Assembly (NCBI GenBank): GCA_035557635.1
Contig: DATMDR010000022.1
Coordinates: 1-64,000, forward strand
DNA: 64,000 nucleotides
From: VRUE01 sp035557635
GTDB taxonomy: Bacteria; Actinomycetota; Thermoleophilia; Solirubrobacterales; 70-9
Direction of reading: 5' to 3'
Under the pieces are notes generated by a model. It saw only the letters and a list, made by a program, of their open reading frames with translations. It was not told the DNA's origin and made no database searches. The first letter of the stretch is position 1. Every line of letters starts with the position of its first letter. Positions 17,833-25,084 of this stretch are shown here, in pieces. Both the position numbers and the translations under genes were made by a program.

Positions 17833-18105
17833 CTAATAGTTGTCCCTGATCCACTGACTGGATCGCTGATCGAAGCCGCTCCAAGCTGCTTCCGTGCCCG
17901 TCACGTCGACGACGAGGAGCTCGTCACCCTCATCGATGTGCCGGATGAGGCGATCGCGAACTTGGATTGCGCTCTCCTCGATGCGAAGAAGCCAGGTCGA
18001 ATCCAGGTAGTGCCACCACAGAGGCACGGCTTTCAGGGCGTCGTAGAGGGCGGGGTAGTTCTGGCCCGGTCTATTGAGGTCGTACGCGACGAGGACCGTG
18101 CGCAC
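17833..18105 (-). CDS. Cas2-like small protein
   Basis: 90 aa from GTG 18105 with an AAAGGGGC ribosome site. It begins MRTVLVAYDLNRPGQNYPAL and continues WWHYLDSTWLL and LIRHIDEGDELLVVDVTG. This is the ferredoxin-like plan of Cas2 and of Cas2-like proteins often annotated SinR family. The Asp9 of the first strand, equivalent to the Cas2 metal ligand, is kept. No CRISPR array or other cas gene is present. It heads the five-gene operon, divergent from the TAC module. Confidence 0.7.
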   Translation of the reverse strand: MRTVLVAYDLNRPGQNYPALYDALKAVPLWWHYLDSTWLLRIEESAIQVRDRLIRHIDEGDELLVVDVTGTEAAWSGFDQRSSQWIRDNY

Positions 18106-18174
18106 TCAAGCCCCTTTGTTCGATCGTCTCTTGAGCATATGATCGACTTTGTTTAGGAATCAGCGGTTACTCGC

Positions 18175-18202
18175 TTGACAGGTCGGTTTACACTTATATA
18201 AA
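18175..18202 (+). promoter_or_regulatory. Promoter of TAC module
   Basis: A consensus -35 TTGACA (18175-18180) and -10 TATAAA (18197-18202) are separated by 16 bp. The toxin ATG lies 62 bp downstream. A palindrome overlaps the spacer and -10 element. Confidence 0.65.
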
Positions 18203-18204
18203 CC
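18185..18204. promoter_or_regulatory. Operator 1 of TAC module
   Basis: Inverted repeat GGTTTA (18185-18190), 8 nt spacer, TAAACC (18199-18204), covering the -10 element. An identically built second site lies 59 bp downstream. Binding by the HigA-like antitoxin is inferred from known autoregulation in such systems. Confidence 0.6.
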
Positions 18205-18243
18205 AGTCTAGCAGGTCAGCCAACGCCCCGAATCCGCTATCAA

Positions 18244-18263
18244 TGTTTAGTCAGATATAAACC
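18244..18263. promoter_or_regulatory. Operator 2 of TAC module
   Basis: TGTTTA (18244-18249), 8 nt spacer, TAAACC (18258-18263): the same half-site sequence and spacing as operator 1, ending one base before the toxin ATG. It occupies the place where a ribosome site would be; none is visible. Confidence 0.6.
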
Positions 18264-18264
18264 G

Positions 18265-18624
18265 ATGTTCGATGTTCTCCTCGAGGGCGGCAGCCGAAGA
18301 TTGGTCTGGGGAGCTGACTCCTCTGGCCGATTCAGAGCACGCGAATACTTCGATGACCTCAAAGACCCCGACCGAGCCAAGTTCGAGGCGTCATTTCGGA
18401 TGCTTGCCGAGACGGGTCACATCAAGAGCAAAGAGAGGTTCGTCAAAGAGCCAGGCGGCATCTGGTGTTTCAAGCAGCACGGCATGCGAATTGCCTGCCT
18501 CTTTGACGAAAGGGACGTTGTTCTGATCCACGGCTTCGGAAAGAAGGCAACCAAGAGCAAGCGCAGTCGCCGCGAGCTGGAAACGGCAGCAAAGCTGAAG
18601 GACCACTACCTAGAGAAGAAATGA
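18265..18624 (+). CDS. higB: HigB/RelE-type toxin of TAC module
   Basis: The 119 aa basic protein has the HigB/Gp49-like layout: an N-terminal strand with Arg-rich segment, helices (FDDLKDPDRAKFEASFRMLAETG), then the beta-hairpin region with KEPGGIWCFKQHGMRIACLFDERDVVLIHGF and the Lys-rich tail KKATKSKRS. Such toxins cleave mRNA on or off the ribosome. The size matches the toxin of the Mycobacterium tuberculosis TAC system (Rv1955). The antitoxin follows 13 bp downstream. No Shine-Dalgarno precedes the start. Confidence 0.82.
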   Translation: MFDVLLEGGSRRLVWGADSSGRFRAREYFDDLKDPDRAKFEASFRMLAETGHIKSKERFVKEPGGIWCFKQHGMRIACLFDERDVVLIHGFGKKATKSKRSRRELETAAKLKDHYLEKK

Positions 18625-18637
18625 AGGGGGTGTGCAG

Positions 18638-19186
18638 ATGAAGAAGAACCGGAAGGACAAGGAGCGCGATTACGAGCGCTTGGTCGAGGAGGAGTCCTTG
18701 ATCCTTGAGGCAACTGAGTTGATCGAGGAGCTCCTTGAGCTGACCGACTTGAACCGCAAGGAACTCGCCGAGAGGCTCGGACGATCAAAGGGATTCGTTA
18801 CTCAGATCCTGGCTGGCGATCGCAACATGACCCTACGAACCCTGGCTGATCTCGCCTTCGCGCTTGAACATCGCGTCAAGGTCGCGGCGTTGCCACTAAT
18901 TGAGAGCGGCAACGGAGGAGAAGCCATGACCAGCCACAGCCAGTCCATGACTCGCGTCTATGCGGGCGCGGGTGAGTTCATTGCCCATGCAAGGGATAAG
19001 CAGGTAAGCGATAGTCCTCGGCGGCAGCCTGCCGCCGAGGCAGCTGCCTCTACTTTTTGGGCAAACCGGGTATCAACGACGGTCTACTCCAACGCCCGCC
19101 GCGGAGACGAGAGACCCGATCTTCTGCTTTTGGGGACCTATGAACCGCTACAGGCAAGCAATGAACAGGAAAAAGCCGCGCGCTAA
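18638..19186 (+). CDS. higA: HigA-like antitoxin with chaperone-addiction tail
   Basis: 182 aa from ATG 18638 (AAGGGGG 7 bp upstream; a GTG 6 bp earlier is too close to it). An acidic helix precedes an Xre-type helix-turn-helix (about 38-75: NRKELAERLGRSKGFVTQIL, then MTLRTLADLAFAL). The C-terminal 85 residues are an extension not needed for DNA binding, ending in an aromatic-containing stretch (STFWANRV... LLLLGTYEPL). In TAC systems such a tail (ChAD) makes the antitoxin depend on the SecB-like chaperone, which is encoded next. Confidence 0.8.
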   Translation: MKKNRKDKERDYERLVEEESLILEATELIEELLELTDLNRKELAERLGRSKGFVTQILAGDRNMTLRTLADLAFALEHRVKVAALPLIESGNGGEAMTSHSQSMTRVYAGAGEFIAHARDKQVSDSPRRQPAAEAAASTFWANRVSTTVYSNARRGDERPDLLLLGTYEPLQASNEQEKAAR

Positions 19187-19189
19187 GTC

Positions 19190-19792
19190 ATGACCCACCT
19201 AAACAGCAAGAACGCAGCTGCTCCTGTCGACTACGCGTCGATCGCTCGGATCGCTAGTGCGGTCGAACTGCGAGATATCGCGCTGCGCTCGTCAAGCGCA
19301 AGCTTGAATGTTCTGGCTTCGCAAATCCCGGAGGACTGGTCAGATCACGCTTTTGTCGGGTTCGATACGACAGTCGGTGAGCGTCGTCCCGACAGCCAAG
19401 ACTTCACCATTGACTCGGCTTTCGTCGCGGTTTTCAAGGCGGGCTGGGATTCCGAGACGCACGAGTTGCCAGCGCGCGACCCCGGCGACCCTCCGGAGAT
19501 TGAGATTCACGCAAGCTTTGAGCTGACGTACACCGTGAGCTCGGATGTCGGGCTTCAAGATCAGGACCTGGACAATTTTGCCGTCGCCAATGGCACCCTC
19601 CATGCTTGGCCTTATTGGCGCGAGTTCGCGGACACCATCACGCGACGAATGCATGTGCCCGGCCTGGTAGTCGGCGTATTCAAGCTTCCGTCAAGGCATG
19701 ACCCGGGGGGCCGTGGGGAGACGCCCACGTCGTCAGACGACGCCCCGGTCGAGGACTCCCCTAGGCAGGACCCGCCGAAACCAGGGCAGTAG
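19190..19792 (+). CDS. SecB-like chaperone of TAC module
   Basis: The 200 aa protein has the SecB plan: N-terminal strands (VELRDIALRSSSASL), a central FELTYTVSSD strand, then the SecB-type C-terminal motif HAWPYWREFADTITRRMHVPGL. In TAC systems this subunit folds and protects the antitoxin and may also serve in export. The last 30 residues are a Pro/Asp-rich tail. It starts 3 bp after the antitoxin stop. The rest of the Sec system is not nearby, which argues against a housekeeping SecB. Confidence 0.8.
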   Translation: MTHLNSKNAAAPVDYASIARIASAVELRDIALRSSSASLNVLASQIPEDWSDHAFVGFDTTVGERRPDSQDFTIDSAFVAVFKAGWDSETHELPARDPGDPPEIEIHASFELTYTVSSDVGLQDQDLDNFAVANGTLHAWPYWREFADTITRRMHVPGLVVGVFKLPSRHDPGGRGETPTSSDDAPVEDSPRQDPPKPGQ

Positions 19793-20034
19793 AGCCAAAG
19801 GCGACTCACATCGCGGTGCGTAGTCAGCTGCGCGACCGTGAGCCACAGCCCTGGTAAAGGACCTACAGCCCGCCCTGCCGCGGTAATCCAGGATGCACTT
19901 GCGGCCGACTGTCTTGGGCCAATGCCGCAATATCCATCGCCAAGCAGGCAGTTACTGCCTGACGGGGGCGGATTTGGCTCCAGTTCAGGCGACCACCACA
20001 ACCCCATCCGCCCATTTCCAGAAACTTCAAGGAG

Positions 20035-20108
20035 GGTGGACGACCGGACTCGAACCGGCGACCGCCTGGACCACAACCAGGAGCTCTACCAACTGAGCTA
20101 CGTCCACC
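20035..20108 (-). tRNA. tRNA-His (GTG)
   Basis: The cloverleaf folds fully: acceptor GTGGACG/CGTCCAC, D-arm GCTC/GAGC, anticodon stem CCTGG/CCAGG with loop TTGTGGT (anticodon GTG), T-arm GCCGG/CCGGT. It has the extra G-1 (20108) and C73 (20035) that mark tRNA-His. It forms the right end of the island. Confidence 0.96.
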
Positions 20109-20142
20109 GCGCTCCCTCAATCTAGCGGTAGCTTTGGGGACG

Positions 20143-20379
20143 ATGCGGCGGAGATCTGGGATCGCGGCGTTTCGTGCGACGGCGGGAGGCGCCCAGGCTC
20201 GAGGCGCGGTTGCCATCGGGGCCTTGGCTGTCGGTGCCGCGGCCGTGGGTGGCTTTGCGATCGGGCGGCTCGCCGTCGGGCGGCTCGCAGTTGGCCGGGC
20301 GTCGATCTGCAAGCTGAGGGTCGACGAGCTGGAGATTGGTCGCTTGCACGTTCGCGAACGCTCCGGCGAAGGGACGTAG
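20143..20379 (+). CDS. Small repeat protein (AVGxLAIG-type)
   Basis: 78 aa from ATG 20143; a TTG 9 bp upstream is possible. The middle consists of pentad-like repeats (GALAVGAAAVGGFAIGRLAVGRLAVGR), a pattern of beta-helix or membrane-associated small proteins, followed by a charged C-terminus. Function unknown. Confidence 0.55.
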   Translation: MRRRSGIAAFRATAGGAQARGAVAIGALAVGAAAVGGFAIGRLAVGRLAVGRASICKLRVDELEIGRLHVRERSGEGT

Positions 20380-20385
20380 CCGACA

Positions 20386-21402
20386 TTGACCACACCAGGG
20401 TGGGGTAAAAGTCGGCTACACGTTCTGGCAGCGCTCTGCGTCGGGCTCGCGATCCCCGCTGTCACCGCCCACCCGGCGTCCGCTGCCCTCGGGCCCTACC
20501 CGGACCTCGGCACCTGCCCGGTCTTCCCGGCGCCGCCCGCCTCGCTTTCCCCCACCACGGCCTCGCTCCCGAACCAAGCCGCCTGGAACCAGGACATCTC
20601 CCGGGCCCCGGTCGCCCGCAACTCGACCGCCGTCATCGCCTACATCAACGCCAACGGCGGTGACCACCTCCACCCCGACTTCGGCTCGCCGCGCGCCTAC
20701 GGCTTCCCCTACGCGGTGGTCGGCGCCAAGCAGCGCAAGCTCCCCGTCCGCTACACCGCCTACGGCAGCGAGAGCGACCGCGGACCGTTCCCCGTCCCGA
20801 CCGGCGCCCCGGTCGAGGGCGGCCAGGGCAGCGAGGGCGACCGCCACGTGCTCGTCGTCGACCGCTCGCGCTGCGTCCTCTACGAGCTCTACCGCGCTTT
20901 CTTCTCCCGCAGCGGCGGCGCCCACTGGAACGCCGACTCCGGGGTCAGCTGGGACCTGCGCTCAAGCGAGCTGCGGCCCGACTCGTGGACCTCGGCCGAC
21001 GCGGCCGGGCTGCCGATCTTCCCCGGCCTGGTCCGCTACGACGAGGTCGCGGCCGGACGCATCGAGCACGCGATCCGGGTCACCTTCGAGAGCACCCGAG
21101 ATGCCTGGGTCCACCCCGCCTCCCACTGCGCCGGCGACACCGCCAGCCCGAACGCGCCGGCGATGGGAACGCGCCTGCGGCTCAAGGCCGGCTACGGCCT
21201 CAGCGGCTTCAGCGGCGGCGCCAAGGCGATCGCCGAAGCGCTGAAGCGCTACGGGATGATCGTCGCCGACAACGGCTCCAACTGGTTCTTCAGCGGCAGC
21301 AGCGACCGGCGCTGGGATGACGAGAACCTGAACCAGCTGAAGCGGATCCCCGGCAGCGCCTTCGAGGTCGTGCGCAGCGCCGCCCGCGCGCACGTCTGCT
21401 GA
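20386..21402 (+). CDS. Conserved secreted protein
   Basis: 338 aa with a signal peptide (about 1-33, ending ASAA), starting at TTG. The mature part contains DRHVLVVDRSRCVLYELYRAF, a SGVSWDLRS segment and GLPIFPGLVRYDEVAAGRIEHAIRVT, a recognisable conserved block in secreted proteins of soil bacteria whose function is not known to me. Two Cys pairs could form disulfides. It is convergent with the gene at 21404. Confidence 0.7.
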   Translation: MTTPGWGKSRLHVLAALCVGLAIPAVTAHPASAALGPYPDLGTCPVFPAPPASLSPTTASLPNQAAWNQDISRAPVARNSTAVIAYINANGGDHLHPDFGSPRAYGFPYAVVGAKQRKLPVRYTAYGSESDRGPFPVPTGAPVEGGQGSEGDRHVLVVDRSRCVLYELYRAFFSRSGGAHWNADSGVSWDLRSSELRPDSWTSADAAGLPIFPGLVRYDEVAAGRIEHAIRVTFESTRDAWVHPASHCAGDTASPNAPAMGTRLRLKAGYGLSGFSGGAKAIAEALKRYGMIVADNGSNWFFSGSSDRRWDDENLNQLKRIPGSAFEVVRSAARAHVC

Positions 21403-21403
21403 G

Positions 21404-22015
21404 TCAGCCCTCGCCGACCACGACGCGGCTGAAGCGGGCCTGGAGGCGGGACTCGAGTTCGGCGCTCGCCTCCGCCGCCGCCGCGGCCTCCTCCGGCCCG
21501 GCGAGGACCAGGATCACGTCGGTGGCCGGGAAGCTCTGCAGCTGGTCCTCGACCGCCTGCACGACGTCCTCGTCACCGACCCGCGCCTCCGCCGCGACGC
21601 CGGCCTTGGCCAGCGCCGCGACCGTGGTCACCAGGCGCTGCTGGGCGCGGTGGCGGGACGGCTCGACGTCGGAGGCCCAACGATCGAGGAAGCCGATCTG
21701 GGTCGGGGCGAGGACGAGCAGCTCCGCCCCCTCGCCGCCGTGCACGCCATCGACCCGCGCCGCGCGGGAGATCGCGGCGATCGCCGCCGGGTCCTCCACC
21801 GCGCAGGTGGCGACCACGAGGACGTGGCGCTCTAGGTCGTCGGCGGGCGCCGGGCGGATCGGCCCGCGCGGCTTCTGTCGCGCCGCCACGACCAGGATCG
21901 CCAGAGCAGCGAGTGCTCCAACCGCTGCTCCGACCGCGGCACCGCCGAGCATGAACCCAGCGACGATCGGGACGGCGATCCCGGCGACGATCAGTGGCAG
22001 CTTCCAGGCATCCAT
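21404..22015 (-). CDS. Membrane-anchored UspA-like domain protein
   Basis: 203 aa. Residues 5-46 form two adjacent hydrophobic segments; the rest (about 60-200) is an alpha/beta domain with HVLVVATCAV, AELLVLAP and DVILVLAGPEE strands, resembling universal-stress or NTP-binding folds without a clear ATP motif. A cytosolic domain on a membrane hairpin is the likely topology. Confidence 0.6.
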   Translation of the reverse strand: MDAWKLPLIVAGIAVPIVAGFMLGGAAVGAAVGALAALAILVVAARQKPRGPIRPAPADDLERHVLVVATCAVEDPAAIAAISRAARVDGVHGGEGAELLVLAPTQIGFLDRWASDVEPSRHRAQQRLVTTVAALAKAGVAAEARVGDEDVVQAVEDQLQSFPATDVILVLAGPEEAAAAAEASAELESRLQARFSRVVVGEG

Positions 22016-22076
22016 CGCCCTTAGGCTGCCACGACCGTCCCGGGCCGTCCAGGCACGACCGTGCGCTCGCGCCGTC

Positions 22077-22223
22077 TTAGGCGCGTCTCGTCCCCGCGCC
22101 TCCTCCGAGGCGAGGGATGAGCAATAGCGCCAAGCCGACCAGGATCACGATGATCCCGAGTGCGTAATGCACCAAGATCGCTAGGGCAATGCCGATGATT
22201 ATGAGCAGTATCGCTAGTGACAT
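22077..22223 (-). CDS. Small membrane protein, 48 aa
   Basis: Residues 3-36 form two hydrophobic helices (SLAILLIIIGIALAILVHYA, then LGIIVILVGLALLLIP) followed by a short Gly/Arg-rich tail. This is the layout of short actinobacterial membrane proteins such as DUF6131. It starts 9 bp after the photolyase stop, so it is probably the last gene of that operon. Confidence 0.6.
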   Translation of the reverse strand: MSLAILLIIIGIALAILVHYALGIIVILVGLALLLIPRLGGGAGTRRA

Positions 22224-22232
22224 GGCGCCGAC

Positions 22233-23600
22233 TTACCCGCGCCCACGGGCGCGCAAACCTGTGAACGCCTTGGCTGCAACCTCGTGGTCGACCACCGGCT
22301 CCGGGTAGTCGAGGCCGCGGCGCAGCTCCGGGTCCAGCCGCCACGGCTCGTGCACCGCCCCGCCGGCGACCCCGGCCAGCTCGGGCACGTGGCGGCGCGC
22401 GTACTCGCCCTCGGGGTCGAAGCGGTACGCCTGGCGGACCGGGTTCAGCACCCGGTTCGGCCGCGTGTCGTTGCCGGTGCCGGCGACCCACTGCCAGTTG
22501 CCGACGTTGTTGGCGAGGTCGGCGTCGACCAGCAGGTCGGCGAAGTGGGCGGCGCCAAGCCGCCAGTCGAGGTAGAGGGTCTTGGTGAGGAAGGAGGCGA
22601 CGATCATCCGCGCGCGGTTGTGCATGTAGCCCTCGCGGGCGAGCTGGCGCATCCCGGCGTCGACGATCGGGTAGCCGGTTAGGCCACGACGCCAGGCATC
22701 GGCAAGGCGCTTGCTGCGTCGCCAGCGGTCGCCGCGCGAGCGGTAGTCGGCACTGGGCAGGTCGGGACGGGCGGCCATCACCTGGTGGTGGAAGTCGCGC
22801 CAGCAGAGCTGGCGGGCGAAGGCCTCGGCTCCGGGCCTGCCTTCGATGCGCTCCAGGACCGCCGCCGGCGAGAGGCAGCCGAAGTGCAGGTCGGCACTGA
22901 GATGGGAGGTGGCATCGGCCGCGAGGTCGTCGCGGCCGGCCTCATAGCCGGAAAGCCCGCCGCGCAGCCAACGCTCGAGTCGGCCCCGCGCCGCCTCCTC
23001 ACCCCCGCGCGGCAGCCGCGGCGAGGGCTCGCCGTCGCTCAGCTCGCGAGCCGGAGGGATCCGCCCCACGCGAACGCCGGCCGGCAGCGCCAGCCGGCGC
23101 GGCGCCCGCTCCTGCTTGGGGCGCGGCTGCTCGCGCCACGCCCGCCAGTACGGGGTGAAGACGCGGTAGTGGTCGCCGCCGGTGGGAACGACCTCGCCCG
23201 GCTCGACTACGGTGATCCCAGGATGGGCGCAGAGCTCGATCCCCTCCTCCGCGCAACCCTCCTCCAGCCGCCGCTGCCGGCCGCGCGCGTAAGCGCTGAC
23301 GTCGTCGCTGAGGTGGATCGACCCTGCCCCGGTCTCGCGCGCCAGCCGCAGCGCCTCCCCGACCGGGTCGCCGCGGCGGACGACCAGCCGCCCGCTCCGC
23401 GGCCGCAGTGAGCCGTCCAGGTCGCGCAGGCAGTCGAGCAGGAATGCGACCCGGTTCGGCGAGCCCCCCCGACGCCGCAGCAGCTCGTCGTCGAGCACGA
23501 AGAGCGGCACGACCCGGTCCGCCGTGCGCGCCGCCGCCGCCAGCGCCGGCTGGTCGCGCAGGCGCAGGTCGCGCGTGAAGAGGACGAGCGCGGTGCTCAC
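22233..23600 (-). CDS. phr: Deoxyribodipyrimidine photolyase
   Basis: 455 aa from GTG 23600, which overlaps the upstream stop (GTGA); an open frame to 23771 lies inside the neighbour and is not part of it. The N-terminal antenna domain starts STALVLFTRDLRLRDQPAL. The FAD domain carries WRDFHHQV, GYPIVDAGMRQL, MHNRARMIVASFL and NNVGNWQWVAGTG, the class I CPD photolyase signatures. It repairs UV cyclobutane dimers using light, FADH- and probably a deazaflavin antenna. The last fits the F420 pathway at 50-56 kb, whose FO is the usual 8-HDF antenna (inference). Confidence 0.94.
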   Translation of the reverse strand: MSTALVLFTRDLRLRDQPALAAAARTADRVVPLFVLDDELLRRRGGSPNRVAFLLDCLRDLDGSLRPRSGRLVVRRGDPVGEALRLARETGAGSIHLSDDVSAYARGRQRRLEEGCAEEGIELCAHPGITVVEPGEVVPTGGDHYRVFTPYWRAWREQPRPKQERAPRRLALPAGVRVGRIPPARELSDGEPSPRLPRGGEEAARGRLERWLRGGLSGYEAGRDDLAADATSHLSADLHFGCLSPAAVLERIEGRPGAEAFARQLCWRDFHHQVMAARPDLPSADYRSRGDRWRRSKRLADAWRRGLTGYPIVDAGMRQLAREGYMHNRARMIVASFLTKTLYLDWRLGAAHFADLLVDADLANNVGNWQWVAGTGNDTRPNRVLNPVRQAYRFDPEGEYARRHVPELAGVAGGAVHEPWRLDPELRRGLDYPEPVVDHEVAAKAFTGLRARGRG

Positions 23601-24511
23601 TCCTCGCGAGCCTCTTCGGCGAGCGCCAACCGTAGCGCGTCGTCGAACGACTCCGGCTCGACCCCGAAGGGCTCGGCCGCGCTGGGGTCGGTGACGACGG
23701 TGGGCGTCCTCAGCCCGTCGACGAGGGGACGGGCGACACTGGTGTCGACGGGCGTGACCAGGCCGAGCCAAAGCGATGAAAGCCGGGGCGTAAGCAGCGG
23801 CACCCGCAGCTTCAGGCGCGGGTGCTTGCCCATCGCCAGCGCCATGCGATCGAGCATCTCCTCGTAGGTGAGCACGTCCGGCCCGCCAATCTGCACTTCC
23901 CGGCCCTCGGACTCAGGCGCCCCGGGGGCGCGGCGCAGGTACTCAACCGCCGCATCAATGCCGATCGGCTGGGTCGTCGTGCGCAACCAGGCCGGCGCGA
24001 CCATCGCCGGCAGACGGGCGACCAGGTAACGCAGCGTCCGGTAGGACTCGCTACCGGCACCGACGACCATCGCCGCCCGGAAATAAGTGAGCGGTGGGCC
24101 CTGGGCGGCCAAGGTCAGCGCCGTCTGGTGGCGACTGCGCAGATGCTCGGAGGTCGAGGGGTCCCCCAGCCCGCCGAGATAGACGACGCGGCCGACGCCC
24201 TCCTCCTTCGCCATGCGGGCGAAGTTGAGCGCGCCCTGATGCTCGCGCCGGGAGTACCCGGCCCCGCCGCCCATCGCGTGCACCAGGTAATAGGCGATGT
24301 CGATGCCGCGACCGGCACCTGCCAGGCTGGCGGCGACGGTGACGTCGCCCTCGTGCAGCTCAAGGCCGCGCGCCTCGAGCGCGGCGGCGCGACCGCGGTT
24401 GCGCACCAGGCACCGGACCTGCGCACCTGAATCCGCCAGCGACGTCGCGAGCCGTCCGCCGACGAACCCGGTGGCTCCAGCGATTAGGGCGCTGATCGCG
24501 ATCTCATGCAG
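23597..24511 (-). CDS. NAD(P)-binding epimerase/NmrA-like protein; non-canonical start
   Basis: 304 aa if translated from the CTG at 24511, directly after an in-frame TAG. The first canonical start (GTG 24406) would remove the nucleotide-binding motif GATGFVGGRL, so the upstream start is needed for a functional fold. Motifs are atypical-SDR: RVVYLGGLGD, FRAAMVVGAGSESY, IGGPDVLTYEEM, as in DUF2867/YwnB-like SDRs. The catalytic Tyr-Lys pair is absent, as usual for that group. It lies 18 bp after the kinase gene and overlaps photolyase by 4 bp. Confidence 0.75.
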   Translation of the reverse strand: MHEIAISALIAGATGFVGGRLATSLADSGAQVRCLVRNRGRAAALEARGLELHEGDVTVAASLAGAGRGIDIAYYLVHAMGGGAGYSRREHQGALNFARMAKEEGVGRVVYLGGLGDPSTSEHLRSRHQTALTLAAQGPPLTYFRAAMVVGAGSESYRTLRYLVARLPAMVAPAWLRTTTQPIGIDAAVEYLRRAPGAPESEGREVQIGGPDVLTYEEMLDRMALAMGKHPRLKLRVPLLTPRLSSLWLGLVTPVDTSVARPLVDGLRTPTVVTDPSAAEPFGVEPESFDDALRLALAEEAREE

Positions 24512-24529
24512 CTACCCGGGCCAAGGGCG

Positions 24530-25084
24530 TCAAACCGCGAGGCGCCCGTCCGCGAGGCGCTGTTCGAGTATGTCGGCCGCCTCCTCGGCGGACCTGCCGT
24601 CGACGTCGATGACGTTCGCCTCTAGCTCGCCGAGCCCGCTGAAGCTCTGCCAGAGCCGCGTGAGCGCCTCGTGGTCGACCGGCGGCTGGCCTTCGCGCTC
24701 CTGCACCCGCGCCAGGCAGCTCGCCAGCGGCGCCCGCAGCACCGCGTAGGCGATCCGGTGGTCCGCCGCCTGGAGCGCGCCGCGCAGGGGCTCGAGGAAC
24801 CACTCGGGGATGACGATCCCGTCGACGATCGTCAGGTAGCCCGCCTCGGCGTAGCCCGCCGCCGCCTTGGCGACGATCTCCATCACGACCCGGTTCTGCT
24901 CGTGCGACTCGGGCCGCCACGGCTCGACGTAGCTGTTGCGGATGAAGTGGAAGAACCTGTCGGCTTCCATGTGGACCGCGCGCGGGGACCGCCCGGCGAG
25001 GATCCCGGCGGCAGTCGTCTTGCCGACCCCGGGAGGCCCGGTGACGATTAGGACCGGCGTGTCGTCCGCGGCGGGCAGCGTCAG
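24530..25084 (-). CDS. P-loop kinase-like protein (AAA, zeta-toxin/shikimate-kinase fold); non-canonical start
   Basis: 184 aa from a CTG at 25084 that overlaps the stop of the upstream hydroxylase as CTGA. The first canonical codon (ATG 24970) would delete the Walker A motif GPPGVGKTT. Later features are TIVDGIVIPEWF (Walker B-like), YAVLRAPLASCLARVQ and REGQPPVDHEAL, as in small-molecule P-loop kinases. Substrate unknown. Part of the chain hydroxylase-kinase-SDR-photolyase. Confidence 0.72.
   Translation of the reverse strand: MTLPAADDTPVLIVTGPPGVGKTTAAGILAGRSPRAVHMEADRFFHFIRNSYVEPWRPESHEQNRVVMEIVAKAAAGYAEAGYLTIVDGIVIPEWFLEPLRGALQAADHRIAYAVLRAPLASCLARVQEREGQPPVDHEALTRLWQSFSGLGELEANVIDVDGRSAEEAADILEQRLADGRLAV

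Larger units (their letters stand above)
15433..20108. mobile_element. tRNA-His-associated genomic island, about 4.7 kb
   Basis: The segment is bounded by the tRNA 3' fragment (15433-15472) and the complete tRNA-His (20035-20108) in the same orientation, as expected after integration into a tRNA 3' end. It carries a five-gene operon and a TAC module, and has AT-rich intergenic patches. No integrase or transposase is inside, so it is either a decayed element or one mobilised in trans. Confidence 0.65.

Noticed and set aside
17833..18105. Cas2-like protein as evidence for a CRISPR-Cas locus
   Set aside because: No array, Cas1 or effector is in the window; stand-alone Cas2-like proteins are common in conflict operons.
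19793..20034. Antisense frame 19612-20076 as a gene
   Set aside because: Its N-terminus is a translation of the tRNA-His antisense strand, a typical artefact.
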